Positions 42,454 to 50,871 of a stretch of DNA of 64,000 nt are shown here, piece by piece (positions within the stretch are counted from its first letter, which is position 1; every line of letters begins with the position of its first letter). Source of the DNA: Paenibacillus sp. HW567 (GTDB lineage Bacteria > Bacillota > Bacilli > Paenibacillales > Paenibacillaceae); NCBI RefSeq assembly GCF_000374185.1, contig NZ_KB910518.1:532667-596666 (forward strand). The letters run 5' to 3'. Position numbers and translations under genes: made by a program. Below the pieces are notes generated by a model. That model saw only the letters and a list, made by a program, of their open reading frames with translations, was not told the DNA's origin and ran no database searches.

Positions 42454-43041
42454 ATGGAAGTATCAGCAATAGAGCTGCTAATTCGTGGAAGAAGAACAAT
42501 CCGTCAGTTTAATGAACAACCGCTATCGAAAGAAACGATCGTAGATTTGTTGGAAGCAGCCGTGTGGGCACCGGTGCATTCACGTAAGGAGCCGTGGCGA
42601 TTCATTTTATTTATGGAAGCGGGAAGGAAGCAATTTGCTGATGCAGTGCTGCATACGTTCTCCAAGGACGAGCTGGAGCGCTGGGGACCGAAGCTGCAGA
42701 ATGATTACTGCGAACGTATCCAGGCCCATCTGCTTATTGTTATTGAGGCTGATCCGAGACAACGGGAATGGGAAGACGCTGTGGGTGCAGGCTCAGCCCT
42801 TATTCAGAACATACAACTGCTGGCCTGGGAGCAGAAAATCGGGGTAGTGTGGAAGACGAATGAATATAATTTCGATCCCGACTTCTGCAGAATGACAGGC
42901 GTGAAGCCAGGTGAGAGAATCATCGGTACGCTTCATCTTGGTTATTTCGATCAGGATAAGATTCCTAAACCCCGTCCTCGTACACCTGCACGTGAACTGT
43001 TGACCTGTATCTCGGCCGCAGGGGGAGAGGAGCAGCAGTAA
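42454..43041 (+). CDS. Nitroreductase-family flavoprotein
   Basis: 195 residues, short nitroreductase (YdjA-type size). ELLIRGRRTIRQFN supplies the FMN-phosphate-binding Arg pair, EAAVWAPVHSRKEPWRF the Ser/Arg loop, and LIQNIQLLAWEQKIGVVW the second flavin-contact helix. Predicted FMN- and NAD(P)H-dependent. It starts 30 bases after the AraC-lipoprotein gene with AGGAGGGAG, so it is likely in the same iron-controlled operon, perhaps reducing ferric siderophores; that is inference. Confidence 0.88.
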   Translation: MEVSAIELLIRGRRTIRQFNEQPLSKETIVDLLEAAVWAPVHSRKEPWRFILFMEAGRKQFADAVLHTFSKDELERWGPKLQNDYCERIQAHLLIVIEADPRQREWEDAVGAGSALIQNIQLLAWEQKIGVVWKTNEYNFDPDFCRMTGVKPGERIIGTLHLGYFDQDKIPKPRPRTPARELLTCISAAGGEEQQ

Positions 43042-43096
43042 TAGCAGCACAAGGCGTCAGGATATAGCTGCTGTGCTTTGGAGTGGCATGTTTAAG

Positions 43097-43131
43097 CCTT
43101 CTTTTGCCTAAGGGCGAGGGGAGGTTTTTTT
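43097..43131 (+). terminator. Terminator of the first AraC-nitroreductase operon (gerE-terminator-like)
   Basis: CCTTCTTTTGCC-TAA-GGGCGAGGGGAGG followed by seven T. The stem and ~35 bases upstream of it (GTGCTTTGGAGTG..TTTAAG) are related to the gerE 3' flank. Confidence 0.8.
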
Positions 43132-43270
43132 GTTTCTAACAACATTATTACCCCCTTGCTGAGGAACTGCCAGTGTTTGCGTGGTATAAGGCAACCGAAT
43201 ATACTAATAGTAATTCTTTTGCCGGGCACCGAAAGTGCTCCTAATTACAGGGTGGAGGCAAGTCTACGGC

Positions 43271-45202
43271 ATGGACATCAATGATCTTATTGTTATATGG
43301 AATCATGTAAATTGCAAAGTCATAGATATTCGCCGCATCACGATTAGGGCTGGTGAATCCATTCGTTCCTATTATGTGCCTTCGAACCTGTTCCTCATGT
43401 CGATACGCGGTAATGCAACAGCTAAGCTGGGACGGGAAGTTTATCGCATGCAGCGATTTACTGTGCTTCATGCAGGTAAAGGTGCTTTGCTCGACATTGC
43501 CGCAGGCAGCGAAGGCCTTGAATACTATAGTGTCTATTATAAAGTGAGTGTTAATCCCCCGGTACCCTCAGAGCTTGCCGCACCATTCGGGCAGGTTCAC
43601 CCTTTGGATTATTCGTACAGCATAACGCCGGACAACCCGGTAGCGCTGCACCGGATATTGAGGGAAATGTTCAAGGATTGGGGAAAACGGCAACCCCTTA
43701 TGCATCTGCGTGTTCGGACTTTATTGTATCAGTTTGTGCATGAGCTGCTTCATCAAATGCAGATGCACGGTGTAAGCCCGGCTAAGCGGGACCTGGCCGC
43801 CCAGGTCGCCGCCATCATCCATGAACATTATGCGGAGTCCATTACGCTGGAATCACTATCGGAAAGTCTGAACTATAGCGTTCCCCATCTTTCCGCCTTT
43901 TTCAAAATCCGTACAGGGCTTAGCCCGATTGACTACTTAATCAAGGTACGTATGGATAAGGCAGCAGCGCTGCTGCTTGAAACGGATGCTACACTGAAGG
44001 AAATTGCAGATGGCGTAGGTTATCAAGATCCGAGCTATCTCGGTAGAATGTTCAAGAAGTATAAAGGAGTTTCTCCAATACGCTATAGAGAAGTGCATGC
44101 TGACAAGAAGAAACCAGAAGATCGTCCGGCCATGATCATGAAATCCTCCATTGTCCCTCCCGAGCCATTTAACTATACTAATGTCATTGATAACGATTAT
44201 CAGTACCATGGTATTGGAGAGGAAGATTTATTCATGTTCAAACATTCAAGGCCTACGCTGGCATCGGTATTGCTGCTAAGCTTCATTCTGGTGCTGAGCG
44301 CATGCGGCACGAACGGTACTGCGGAGACAACAGTCTCACAGCCAAGTCCAAGCGTTACGCAGGCTGCTGCGGAGCAGGCGCAGACCAAAATCGTTAAAAC
44401 GGTTAACGGTGAGGTGGAGGTCCCCCTTCATCCCAAACGAATTGTCGCCGGCGAGTATCTTGGCAGTCTGATTGCGCTTGGCATTACACCTGTTGGAACA
44501 TCCGATCATCATATTAAAAATCCTTATTTCCAGGAATATTTAAAAGATGTTGAGAACATAGGGGATGGTAATGGCAACGTAGAGAAAATTTTGTCGCTTG
44601 AACCGGATTTGATTATTATGGACGATTTCTACCCTGAGCTAAATGAGCAAATGTCAAAAATTGCGCCGACTGTCGTCGTTCCCTACGCTTCCTTAAAAAC
44701 AGTACACGAGGAGGTCGCTTATTTCGGCGAGCTACTCGGCGAAGAAGCCAAGGCGGAAGCCTGGCTCAGCGACTATGACAGACGTATGGCCAGTGCCAAA
44801 GAAAACGTGTTGAAGGTAATCCCTGCGGACAGCACATTTTCAGTTTTTGAGTTGAGTGAGAAAAGCTGGATGGCTGTCGGAACCAGCTTTGGCAAAGGCG
44901 GACAGCCGGTATACAATGGATTCGGCTTTAAGCCTCCAGCGGATATTGCCGCCGCATTGTCCGATCCTGGCTGGGTTTCATTCTCTGCCGAACTATTGCC
45001 AAAGTATGCGGGAGACTATATTATTCTAACCTCCGATTCAAAAACATTGGATGAACTTAAGGCGGACTCGATCTGGAGCTCGCTGCCGGCAGTCAAAAAT
45101 AATCACGTCTTTTTATGGACAAGCGAACGCTCCGGCTACTGGGACCCGATAGCTATTCTGAGCCAGACCGAAGAGTTGGCTGCATGGCTGACAAGCCTCT
45201 AA
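43271..45202 (+). CDS. AraC regulator fused in frame to a siderophore-type substrate-binding lipoprotein (second)
   Basis: 643 residues, same architecture as the 40450 gene: AraC cupin-like sensor, two-HTH domain (ITLESLSESLNYSVPHLSAF; IADGVGYQDPSYLGRMFKKY), linker, lipoprotein signal SVLLLSFILVLSACGTN (residues ~331-350), then a FecB/FhuD-type class III binding domain (KRIVAGEYLGSLIALGI; LEPDLIIMDDFYPE). ATG 43271 follows GGAGG by 12 bases. Inside the linker are TTGTCC-N17-TATACT (44151-44179), a Fur box (44188-44202), AGAGGAAG and ATG 44234, giving a 322-residue lipoprotein. A paralogue of the first fusion. Confidence 0.85.
   Translation: MDINDLIVIWNHVNCKVIDIRRITIRAGESIRSYYVPSNLFLMSIRGNATAKLGREVYRMQRFTVLHAGKGALLDIAAGSEGLEYYSVYYKVSVNPPVPSELAAPFGQVHPLDYSYSITPDNPVALHRILREMFKDWGKRQPLMHLRVRTLLYQFVHELLHQMQMHGVSPAKRDLAAQVAAIIHEHYAESITLESLSESLNYSVPHLSAFFKIRTGLSPIDYLIKVRMDKAAALLLETDATLKEIADGVGYQDPSYLGRMFKKYKGVSPIRYREVHADKKKPEDRPAMIMKSSIVPPEPFNYTNVIDNDYQYHGIGEEDLFMFKHSRPTLASVLLLSFILVLSACGTNGTAETTVSQPSPSVTQAAAEQAQTKIVKTVNGEVEVPLHPKRIVAGEYLGSLIALGITPVGTSDHHIKNPYFQEYLKDVENIGDGNGNVEKILSLEPDLIIMDDFYPELNEQMSKIAPTVVVPYASLKTVHEEVAYFGELLGEEAKAEAWLSDYDRRMASAKENVLKVIPADSTFSVFELSEKSWMAVGTSFGKGGQPVYNGFGFKPPADIAAALSDPGWVSFSAELLPKYAGDYIILTSDSKTLDELKADSIWSSLPAVKNNHVFLWTSERSGYWDPIAILSQTEELAAWLTSL
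44151..44202 (+). promoter_or_regulatory. Intragenic promoter and Fur box inside the second AraC fusion
   Basis: TTGTCC (44151-44156), 17 bases, TATACT (44174-44179), then TGATAACGATTATCA (44188-44202), a Fur dyad with one mismatch at about the +1 to +15 position. RBS AGAGGAAG and ATG 44234 follow. Confidence 0.75.
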
Positions 45203-45318
45203 ATTACTCGTCAGAGTGATTGTTAGATTCCATTCGGAATCAACACAAGCGATCTTGATAGATGTCGTAGTTTTTTAGCTCTATAATTGTGGAGAGAAAC
45301 AGCAGGTGCAGTTTGAGG

Positions 45319-46287
45319 TCAGGCGGCGGAGGAGGCTGTGTCCGAAGGCTCTGGCTTGACACGGCGGCCAATCAGGAAGCCGACCAGGGAAGCCAGCATT
45401 TGCTGAAATATCATGCCGAGTACAACAGGAACAGCGACCGGAGCGGGAAAGTAGGAGACCGCCAGAACGGCTCCCGCGCTGATATTGCGCATGCCTCCAT
45501 TGAAAATAAGCGCTGTCTGATCCGCTTCGCTCCAGCCCATTAGTTTGGAGAGGCTGAAACTCAGCAGATAACCCGTGGAGGCGAGCGCAACGATCACAGC
45601 CGCCAGACCAACCAGCCGCCAGCTAAAGTCTGTCAGATAAGGGGCGACAACCGATCCGTTAATGGCAATTACTGCTGCCATAGCCAGCTTGGAGAACGGG
45701 TTCATTCTCGGACTCCAGACGGGCACAATGGCGCCTTTACTCCATTCATTCAATATCATGCCTAGCAGCGAAGGGACAACAATCATCCAGAACAAGCTGC
45801 TCATCATGGCTGACACATCCAACTGCACATTTGTTCCGATTAGCAGCGAGAGGATGCCGGGCACGGCGAACGGGGCCACGATGGTGTCAATGAGAATAAT
45901 CGACAGAGTCAAGGCGATATTGCCTTTATAAATATGGACCCAGATGAAGCTGCTTACGCCGGTTGGAATAACCGCGGCCAGGACAAGTCCGGTAATCGTA
46001 TATGTATCCCCCGGAAAGGTTAGATGTCCGAAGGCCAATGCAATTATGGGCATAGCCACATGCAGGACGAACAGACATACAAACAGCGGAGCGGGTTTTT
46101 TGATTACGCTCAATAAGTCCCTGAAGCCCAGACTGATGCTGCCGGCAAACGTCATAAAGGCAAACAGCCACGGCGACAAGTAGGTAAAAGAAGACAAGCG
46201 GCTGCCGCAGATTACGCCGATGAGAATACTGACCGGTGTAATCAGGGGCATCATGCGGTTCAGCCGCCTGTTCAAAGAGTGCAGCAT
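45319..46287 (-). CDS. Bile acid:sodium symporter (BASS) family transporter
   Basis: 322 residues, about 9-10 membrane helices. Typical BASS features: LFAFMTFAGSISLGFRDL in helix 2-3, AAVIPTGVSSFIW (crossover region), and FNGGMRNISAGAVLAVSYF near the C-terminal crossover. ATG 46287 lies 9 bases after AAGGAAG; TTG 46308 is in frame but inside the RBS. Substrate unknown; bacterial relatives move organic anions. No clear operon partners. Confidence 0.82.
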   Translation of the reverse strand: MLHSLNRRLNRMMPLITPVSILIGVICGSRLSSFTYLSPWLFAFMTFAGSISLGFRDLLSVIKKPAPLFVCLFVLHVAMPIIALAFGHLTFPGDTYTITGLVLAAVIPTGVSSFIWVHIYKGNIALTLSIILIDTIVAPFAVPGILSLLIGTNVQLDVSAMMSSLFWMIVVPSLLGMILNEWSKGAIVPVWSPRMNPFSKLAMAAVIAINGSVVAPYLTDFSWRLVGLAAVIVALASTGYLLSFSLSKLMGWSEADQTALIFNGGMRNISAGAVLAVSYFPAPVAVPVVLGMIFQQMLASLVGFLIGRRVKPEPSDTASSAA

Positions 46288-46308
46288 ATCGGATAACTTC
46301 CTTCGCAA

Positions 46309-46573
46309 TTATAGGATATAACTACTATATACCAATAAGACGAAGAAGGAGAATTTTATTCGCTGATTGCCCCGGTTTCTGTAGTGTCTGATTTGAGCCT
46401 GATAAAAGCTCGGCCTGATTTCAAATGATAATCAAAAAGACAATCGAACGCTTTACAGCTCTAAATCGGAACATTACCAAGCAAATGTAATTGATGTGCG
46501 CCTGAATTACTGAAGTAGTCCCTGCAAAAGCACAGACAGAATTTAAGCAGCTTCTGCTATTGCTCCAAAATAA
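46309..46573. other. Intergenic region, little recognised
   Basis: 265 bases with no ORF of coding character. A TGATAATCA half-dyad at ~46426 resembles part of a Fur box but lacks the second half. Confidence 0.3.
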
Positions 46574-46616
46574 AAGACCGCAAAAACCGGAATAGCTTCC
46601 GGCTTCTTGCGGTCTT
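46574..46616 (-). terminator. Terminator of the 61-residue protein gene
   Basis: AAGACCGCAA pairs with TTGCGGTCTT, with an inner CCGG/CCGG helix; on the minus strand TTTTATTTT follows. Confidence 0.7.
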
Positions 46617-46664
46617 ATGTTAAAAGTTGAATTGTGAGTTGATTTGTATCTGCAATAGAAGCAG

Positions 46665-46850
46665 TTAATGATATTTGACACTCTTGATGCGTGCTTCTTC
46701 CTGGTAGGTAAGCGGATTAGGAGTTGGCGGAGTATGCAGATGTCGCTCCACGGAATATTCAATTTTCCAGTAGTCTCCTTCTTCCGAAGTCATCCACGGC
46801 TGCCACATTCCGGATACCCAATTTTTAAGCTCCTTAAGTCCTGCCATCAT
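46665..46850 (-). CDS. Small 61-residue protein
   Basis: ATG 46850 lies 9 bases after AAGGAGG, with further in-frame ATGs up to 46859. The product is Trp-rich at its start (LKNWVSGMWQPWMTSEEGDYW) with a His/Pro/Thr-rich C-terminal half. No TM or signal. The strong RBS and the downstream terminator favour a real gene. Function unknown. Confidence 0.6.
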   Translation of the reverse strand: MMAGLKELKNWVSGMWQPWMTSEEGDYWKIEYSVERHLHTPPTPNPLTYQEEARIKSVKYH

Positions 46851-47053
46851 TTCATTCATCCTCCTTGGACGATGCAATCAAAGGTTTTTATTTCTTTTTG
46901 GTTACGCTTTCATTATAACACAAAAAAAAGAATTTGGAAGATGTGTCCACGGGAAAAAGACAATTTTTCTCGTGAAAATGATATATTTATTAGGGTTTGT
47001 GTTTATCTCGGGGAATGGTGTCTCTGTGTCGTGGACGGTCATTTCAGCCGTTG

Positions 47054-47389
47054 CTACTTAATCCGTTTTAAGGCTGCTTCCTGATCTATGGAACGTCTTG
47101 ATAAGATATCAAGTGTAACGTCATGACTTCTTAGAGTTTCTTCTATACTATGCAAGGTGTCGCGGTTAGCGATTACTTCCGCATTTACTTCCGACACCGC
47201 CTGCTGGATCAGCGGGATGAGCTTGGTGTCTTCTTTAATGCTGATAATGTCGGCTTTAACTTCAGTTAAGTCAGCTTTCACTTCGCTTAATTCCGCTTTC
47301 AATCCGCTTACGTCAACCTTCACTTCATTCAAATCGGAGCGCATGCTCTTTAGTTCCCCAAGAATCTGTTGAAGAATCTGATCACTCAT
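47054..47389 (-). CDS. Coiled-coil protein of unknown function
   Basis: 111 residues. Heptad-like repeats run through most of it: LKSMRSDLNEVKVDVSGLKA, ELSEVKADLTEVKADIISIK. ATG 47389 (MSDQILQQIL) has GAGGGGA upstream; an in-frame ATG at 47407 has none. Soluble, probably oligomeric. Monocistronic. Confidence 0.65.
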   Translation of the reverse strand: MSDQILQQILGELKSMRSDLNEVKVDVSGLKAELSEVKADLTEVKADIISIKEDTKLIPLIQQAVSEVNAEVIANRDTLHSIEETLRSHDVTLDILSRRSIDQEAALKRIK

Positions 47390-47551
47390 GGTTCGCGGTC
47401 CCCTCACCTGTGTAAGATTCGCTAATTATATCATAATTCGGGACAAGCCAGCTTGTGGAATTGATGAATTTCCAAAATCTATAATTGTGAATGGATTTTT
47501 GCACTAATTATTGGGATATTTACCATCCGTCAAAGATGCTATATTGGTTTT

Positions 47552-47565
47552 CGTAAGCGGTTGCA
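47552..47565 (+). promoter_or_regulatory. Candidate cre (CcpA) site upstream of the glucanase
   Basis: CGTAAGCGGTTGCA matches TGNAANCGNWNNCA at all fixed positions but the first. It lies 122 bases before the glucanase start, in keeping with carbon catabolite control. Confidence 0.5.
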
Positions 47566-47686
47566 AAAAAAGTACGGAGGTGATTTTGTGCAGTAGTCAT
47601 CCTTCCTTCTGAATGATATGCACATTAGACAACACAGCATCTGTTCTAAAAAGGAGCCTTACACCTAAAAGGAGGAATTACTTTTT

Positions 47687-49405
47687 ATGCCAAAACAGAA
47701 ATCGTTCCTGTCACTAGCATTCATCGCTGTTTTACTGCTTGCTTTAGTTACACCCGCAGTCTCTGCTGCATCCGCTGAAGAGGCGCCGCAGGCACAAGCT
47801 GCCGCTGCCACAGGTCTGCAATCCTATGTCGATGCCATGCAGCCGGGCTGGAATCTTGGCAATACGCTCGATGCAACGGGAGCCGATGAAACGTCTTGGG
47901 GCAACCCCGCAGTTACTCAGGAATTAATTAAGAAGATTGCGGCTCAAGGATACAAAAGCATCCGTATTCCCGTGACCTGGGATGTTCACACCGGAGCGGC
48001 TCCGGGCTACACTGTTGATCCCGCCTATTTGTCCCGTGTTCAGCAGGTTGTGGACTGGGCGATTGGCGAGAACCTGTATGTGATGATCAATCTCCACCAT
48101 GATTCCTGGCTGTGGATCAGCAAGATGGAGCAGCAGCATGATCAGGTGCTGGCCCGTTATAACGCGATATGGACACAGGTTGCGAACAAATTCAAGGGAT
48201 ATTCTAATAAGCTGATGTTCGAGAGCGTCAATGAGCCGCGATTTACCGATGGCGGAACTACGGATGAGAACAAGGCGATCCAGATGCTGGATGAGCTGAA
48301 CGTGTCTTTCTACAACATCGTCAGAAAATCGGGCGGGAATAATGCAACACGTCCGCTGGTACTTTCGACACTTGAAGCTTCTCCAACCCAGACCCGCATG
48401 AATGCGCTTTACAGCACGATTACCAAGCTGAAAGACTCCAACCTGATTGCTACCGTGCATTACTATGGCTTCTGGCCGTTCAGCGTCAACATTGCGGGCT
48501 ATACCAAGTTCGACACGGATACACAGAATGACATCAACACCACCTTCACCAATGTGTACAACACCTTCACAGCTAAAGGAATTCCAGTCATTGTGGGCGA
48601 ATACGGTCTGCTCGGTTTTGATAAAAATACTGGTGTAATCGAGCAGGGCGAGAAATTGAAATTCTTCGAATATTTGGCTTATTATCTGAAATCCAAGCAG
48701 ATTACACCGATGCTGTGGGATAATGGCCAGCATTTTGGCCGTACAACCTATCAATGGTCCGATCCCCAGCTCTACAATATGATGAAGGCCAGTTGGTCCG
48801 GCCGTTCGTCCACTGCTGAAAGCGATCTCATTAATTTGACAAAAGGTGCTGCTGCCAAAGATGTGACGGTGAAGCTTAACCTGAACGGCAATACGCTGTC
48901 CTCGATCCTGTACGGCAGCCAGCAGTTGGCGCAGGGAACGGACTATACTTTGAGCGGTGATCAATTGACCTTCAAAGCAGCCAGACTCACCAGTCTGACC
49001 TCCTCCGGCAAGCTTGGGGTAAATGCGGTATTCACCGCCCGCTTCAACAAAGGGGCGGACTGGACCTTTAACGTTGTCCTCTCAAATACGCCCAAGTTGA
49101 GCAATGTCCAGGGAACGACCAGCGCATTCAAAATCCCTACAGCCTTTAACGGAACAACCTTGGCTACTATGGAAGCTACGTATACCTCCGGCGGCAATGC
49201 CGGTCCGCAAAACTGGACACCGTACAAGGAATTCGCCTATGCATTCACACCTTCCTACACCACCAATGAGATTAGTCTGCTGCCGGCCTTTTTCAATGAA
49301 GTGAATAACGGCGATGTCATTCTGAAGTTCCATTTCTGGAACGGTGATGTGGTGAGCTACAAGATTACGAAGAACGGAACCACGGTTACAGGCACTACAA
49401 TGTAG
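47687..49405 (+). CDS. Secreted GH5 endoglucanase with Ig-like (X2) and CBM46-like modules
   Basis: 572 residues. A Sec signal ends near VSAASA. Catalytic GH5 domain ~residues 40-375: MQPGWNLGNTLDATG, the acid/base Glu in ESVNEPR (E183) and the nucleophile in VGEYG (E305). Then an X2/Ig-like module (~385-470: VTVKLNLNGN, YTLSGDQLTF) and a C-terminal CBM46-like beta module (~475-572). This GH5-Ig-CBM46 order occurs in beta-1,4-glucanases/xyloglucanases of Bacillaceae. RBS AAAAGGAGG. A terminator follows at 49423. Confidence 0.92.
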   Translation: MPKQKSFLSLAFIAVLLLALVTPAVSAASAEEAPQAQAAAATGLQSYVDAMQPGWNLGNTLDATGADETSWGNPAVTQELIKKIAAQGYKSIRIPVTWDVHTGAAPGYTVDPAYLSRVQQVVDWAIGENLYVMINLHHDSWLWISKMEQQHDQVLARYNAIWTQVANKFKGYSNKLMFESVNEPRFTDGGTTDENKAIQMLDELNVSFYNIVRKSGGNNATRPLVLSTLEASPTQTRMNALYSTITKLKDSNLIATVHYYGFWPFSVNIAGYTKFDTDTQNDINTTFTNVYNTFTAKGIPVIVGEYGLLGFDKNTGVIEQGEKLKFFEYLAYYLKSKQITPMLWDNGQHFGRTTYQWSDPQLYNMMKASWSGRSSTAESDLINLTKGAAAKDVTVKLNLNGNTLSSILYGSQQLAQGTDYTLSGDQLTFKAARLTSLTSSGKLGVNAVFTARFNKGADWTFNVVLSNTPKLSNVQGTTSAFKIPTAFNGTTLATMEATYTSGGNAGPQNWTPYKEFAYAFTPSYTTNEISLLPAFFNEVNNGDVILKFHFWNGDVVSYKITKNGTTVTGTTM

Positions 49406-49422
49406 GATGAGCGAATAAGATC

Positions 49423-49469
49423 GGCCTTCTTTTAACCTGCGATGGATGTGGGGGAGAAGAAGGCTTTTT
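49423..49469 (+). terminator. Terminator of the glucanase gene
   Basis: GCCTTCTT (49423) pairs with AAGAAGGC (49457-49464) around a long loop, followed by TTTTT. Confidence 0.75.
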
Positions 49470-49501
49470 GCTGTCCTGTGGAACGGGATCTGCGAAAGTA
49501 G

Positions 49502-49530
49502 TTGATAATCATTATCAATGGTGGTATATT
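49502..49530 (+). promoter_or_regulatory. Promoter with perfect Fur box for the marR-suf operon
   Basis: TTGATA (49502-49507), 17 bases, TATATT (49525-49530). A perfect Fur dyad TGATAATCATTATCA (49503-49517) covers the -35 and spacer, so iron should repress this operon. Confidence 0.85.
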
Positions 49531-49571
49531 GTTCACGAGTAAACAATAATATTGCTATTGAAGAGGAGTGG

Positions 49572-50084
49572 ATGAGCGCATTGGAATCAGCGGATTCTCT
49601 CAAACAACTGTTGTATGCGCAATACATCAGATTTCTGCATATGCATGAATCTCTTGCGGAGACGGAGCTTGATCAATTTCTCGTTTTTGCCCAAAGGGAG
49701 TCCATCAATAACTTTCCGCAGAGCATTACAGCGATTCACGTGATTGATTGTATCGGCCGCCATGAACCGGTCAACAGCACGACTATTGCGGAAATACTGG
49801 ATCTGTCGAAAGCCAGCATTACCAAAATCGGCGGCAGGCTTTTGAAGGATGGGCTCGTTAATCGGACACAAAAGGATGACAACAAGAAAGAGAGCTACTT
49901 CCAGCTTACTCCGCAAGGGAAAAAAATATTTGATCTTCATGCGCAACTGCACGAAATTGAAGCACAGCGCTTTTACCGTTTTGTGGATAAGTACTCAGCC
50001 GCTGAGCTGCAGCTTATCCGTAAATTTCTGCAGGAATACAATGTTGAACTGGAACTCAGATTAACAGAAGGAGTTGCTGAGTGA
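49572..50084 (+). CDS. MarR-family transcriptional regulator
   Basis: 170 residues. The winged HTH reads STTIAEILDLSKASITKIGG followed by RLLKDGLVNRTQKDDNKKE (wing). ATG 49572 has GAGGAG upstream; the longer frame from 49518 overlaps the promoter. Its stop overlaps the sufC start, so it is the first gene of a Fur-controlled suf operon and may sense iron, Fe-S or redox status. No Cys cluster for Fe-S binding is seen. Confidence 0.88.
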   Translation: MSALESADSLKQLLYAQYIRFLHMHESLAETELDQFLVFAQRESINNFPQSITAIHVIDCIGRHEPVNSTTIAEILDLSKASITKIGGRLLKDGLVNRTQKDDNKKESYFQLTPQGKKIFDLHAQLHEIEAQRFYRFVDKYSAAELQLIRKFLQEYNVELELRLTEGVAE

Positions 50085-50871
50085 TGAATACATGTCTGGA
50101 AATCAGTAATTTAAAAGCAGAGATTGAAGGAAAGGAAATTCTCAAGGGAGTGGACCTGAATGTGCGCGGTGGAGAAATTCATGTGGTCATGGGACCCAAT
50201 GGAACCGGAAAAAGTACCTTGGCCTCAGCGCTTATGGGCCATCCCAAATATGAGGTTACCGGGGGCACCGTTACAATGAACGGGGAGGATTTGCTGGCAA
50301 TGGATGTAGATGAGCGCGGACGGGCAGGGCTATTTCTTGCTATGCAATATCCGAGCGAAATCAGCGGAGTGACGAATTCGGATTTTTTGCGCAGTGCGCT
50401 TAATGCACAGCGTGGAGAAGGGCAGGAGATCTCATTAATTAAATTCATCCGCATAATGGAAGACAGCATGAAGGCGTTGGAGATGAATCCGGAGTTCCTG
50501 CACCGTTATCTGAATGAGGGCTTTTCCGGAGGGGAAAAGAAACGCAATGAAATTCTGCAAATGATGATGCTGAAGCCGCGGATTGCTGTGCTGGATGAAA
50601 TTGATTCCGGTCTTGATATTGATGCGCTGCGCATCGTGGCTGAGGGCGTCAACCTGCTGCGCAGCGATGAACGCGGATTTTAATTATTACTCATTACCAG
50701 AGACTGTTGAATTATATCAGACCAGATTTTGTACATGTCATGATGCAGGGGAGAATTGTAACATCGGGTGGTCCTGAATTAGCCGAGCGTCTCGAAGCTG
50801 AAGGGTATGACTGGGTTAGAGAGGAATATGGAATCGCCGATGAAGGAGATGCCGGGGAGGGGAGCTTATGA
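50081..50871 (+). pseudogene. sufC: sufC, Fe-S assembly ABC ATPase, interrupted by a one-base deletion
   Basis: The first 200 codons encode a normal SufC: Walker A GPNGTGKST, Q-loop AMQYPSEI, ABC signature FSGGEKKRNE, Walker B IAVLDEIDSGLD. At 50678-50681 only four T occur, where the family would read GFLIITHYQ; this creates a TAA stop after ERGF. Restoring one T opens 62 more codons ([20 protein letters not shown], then a C-terminus typical of SufC) and ends at 50871 in an ATGA overlap with sufD. The truncated product lacks the H-loop His (THYQ) and should not function as an ATPase. Recent mutation, sequencing error or recoding are possible. Confidence 0.88.
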
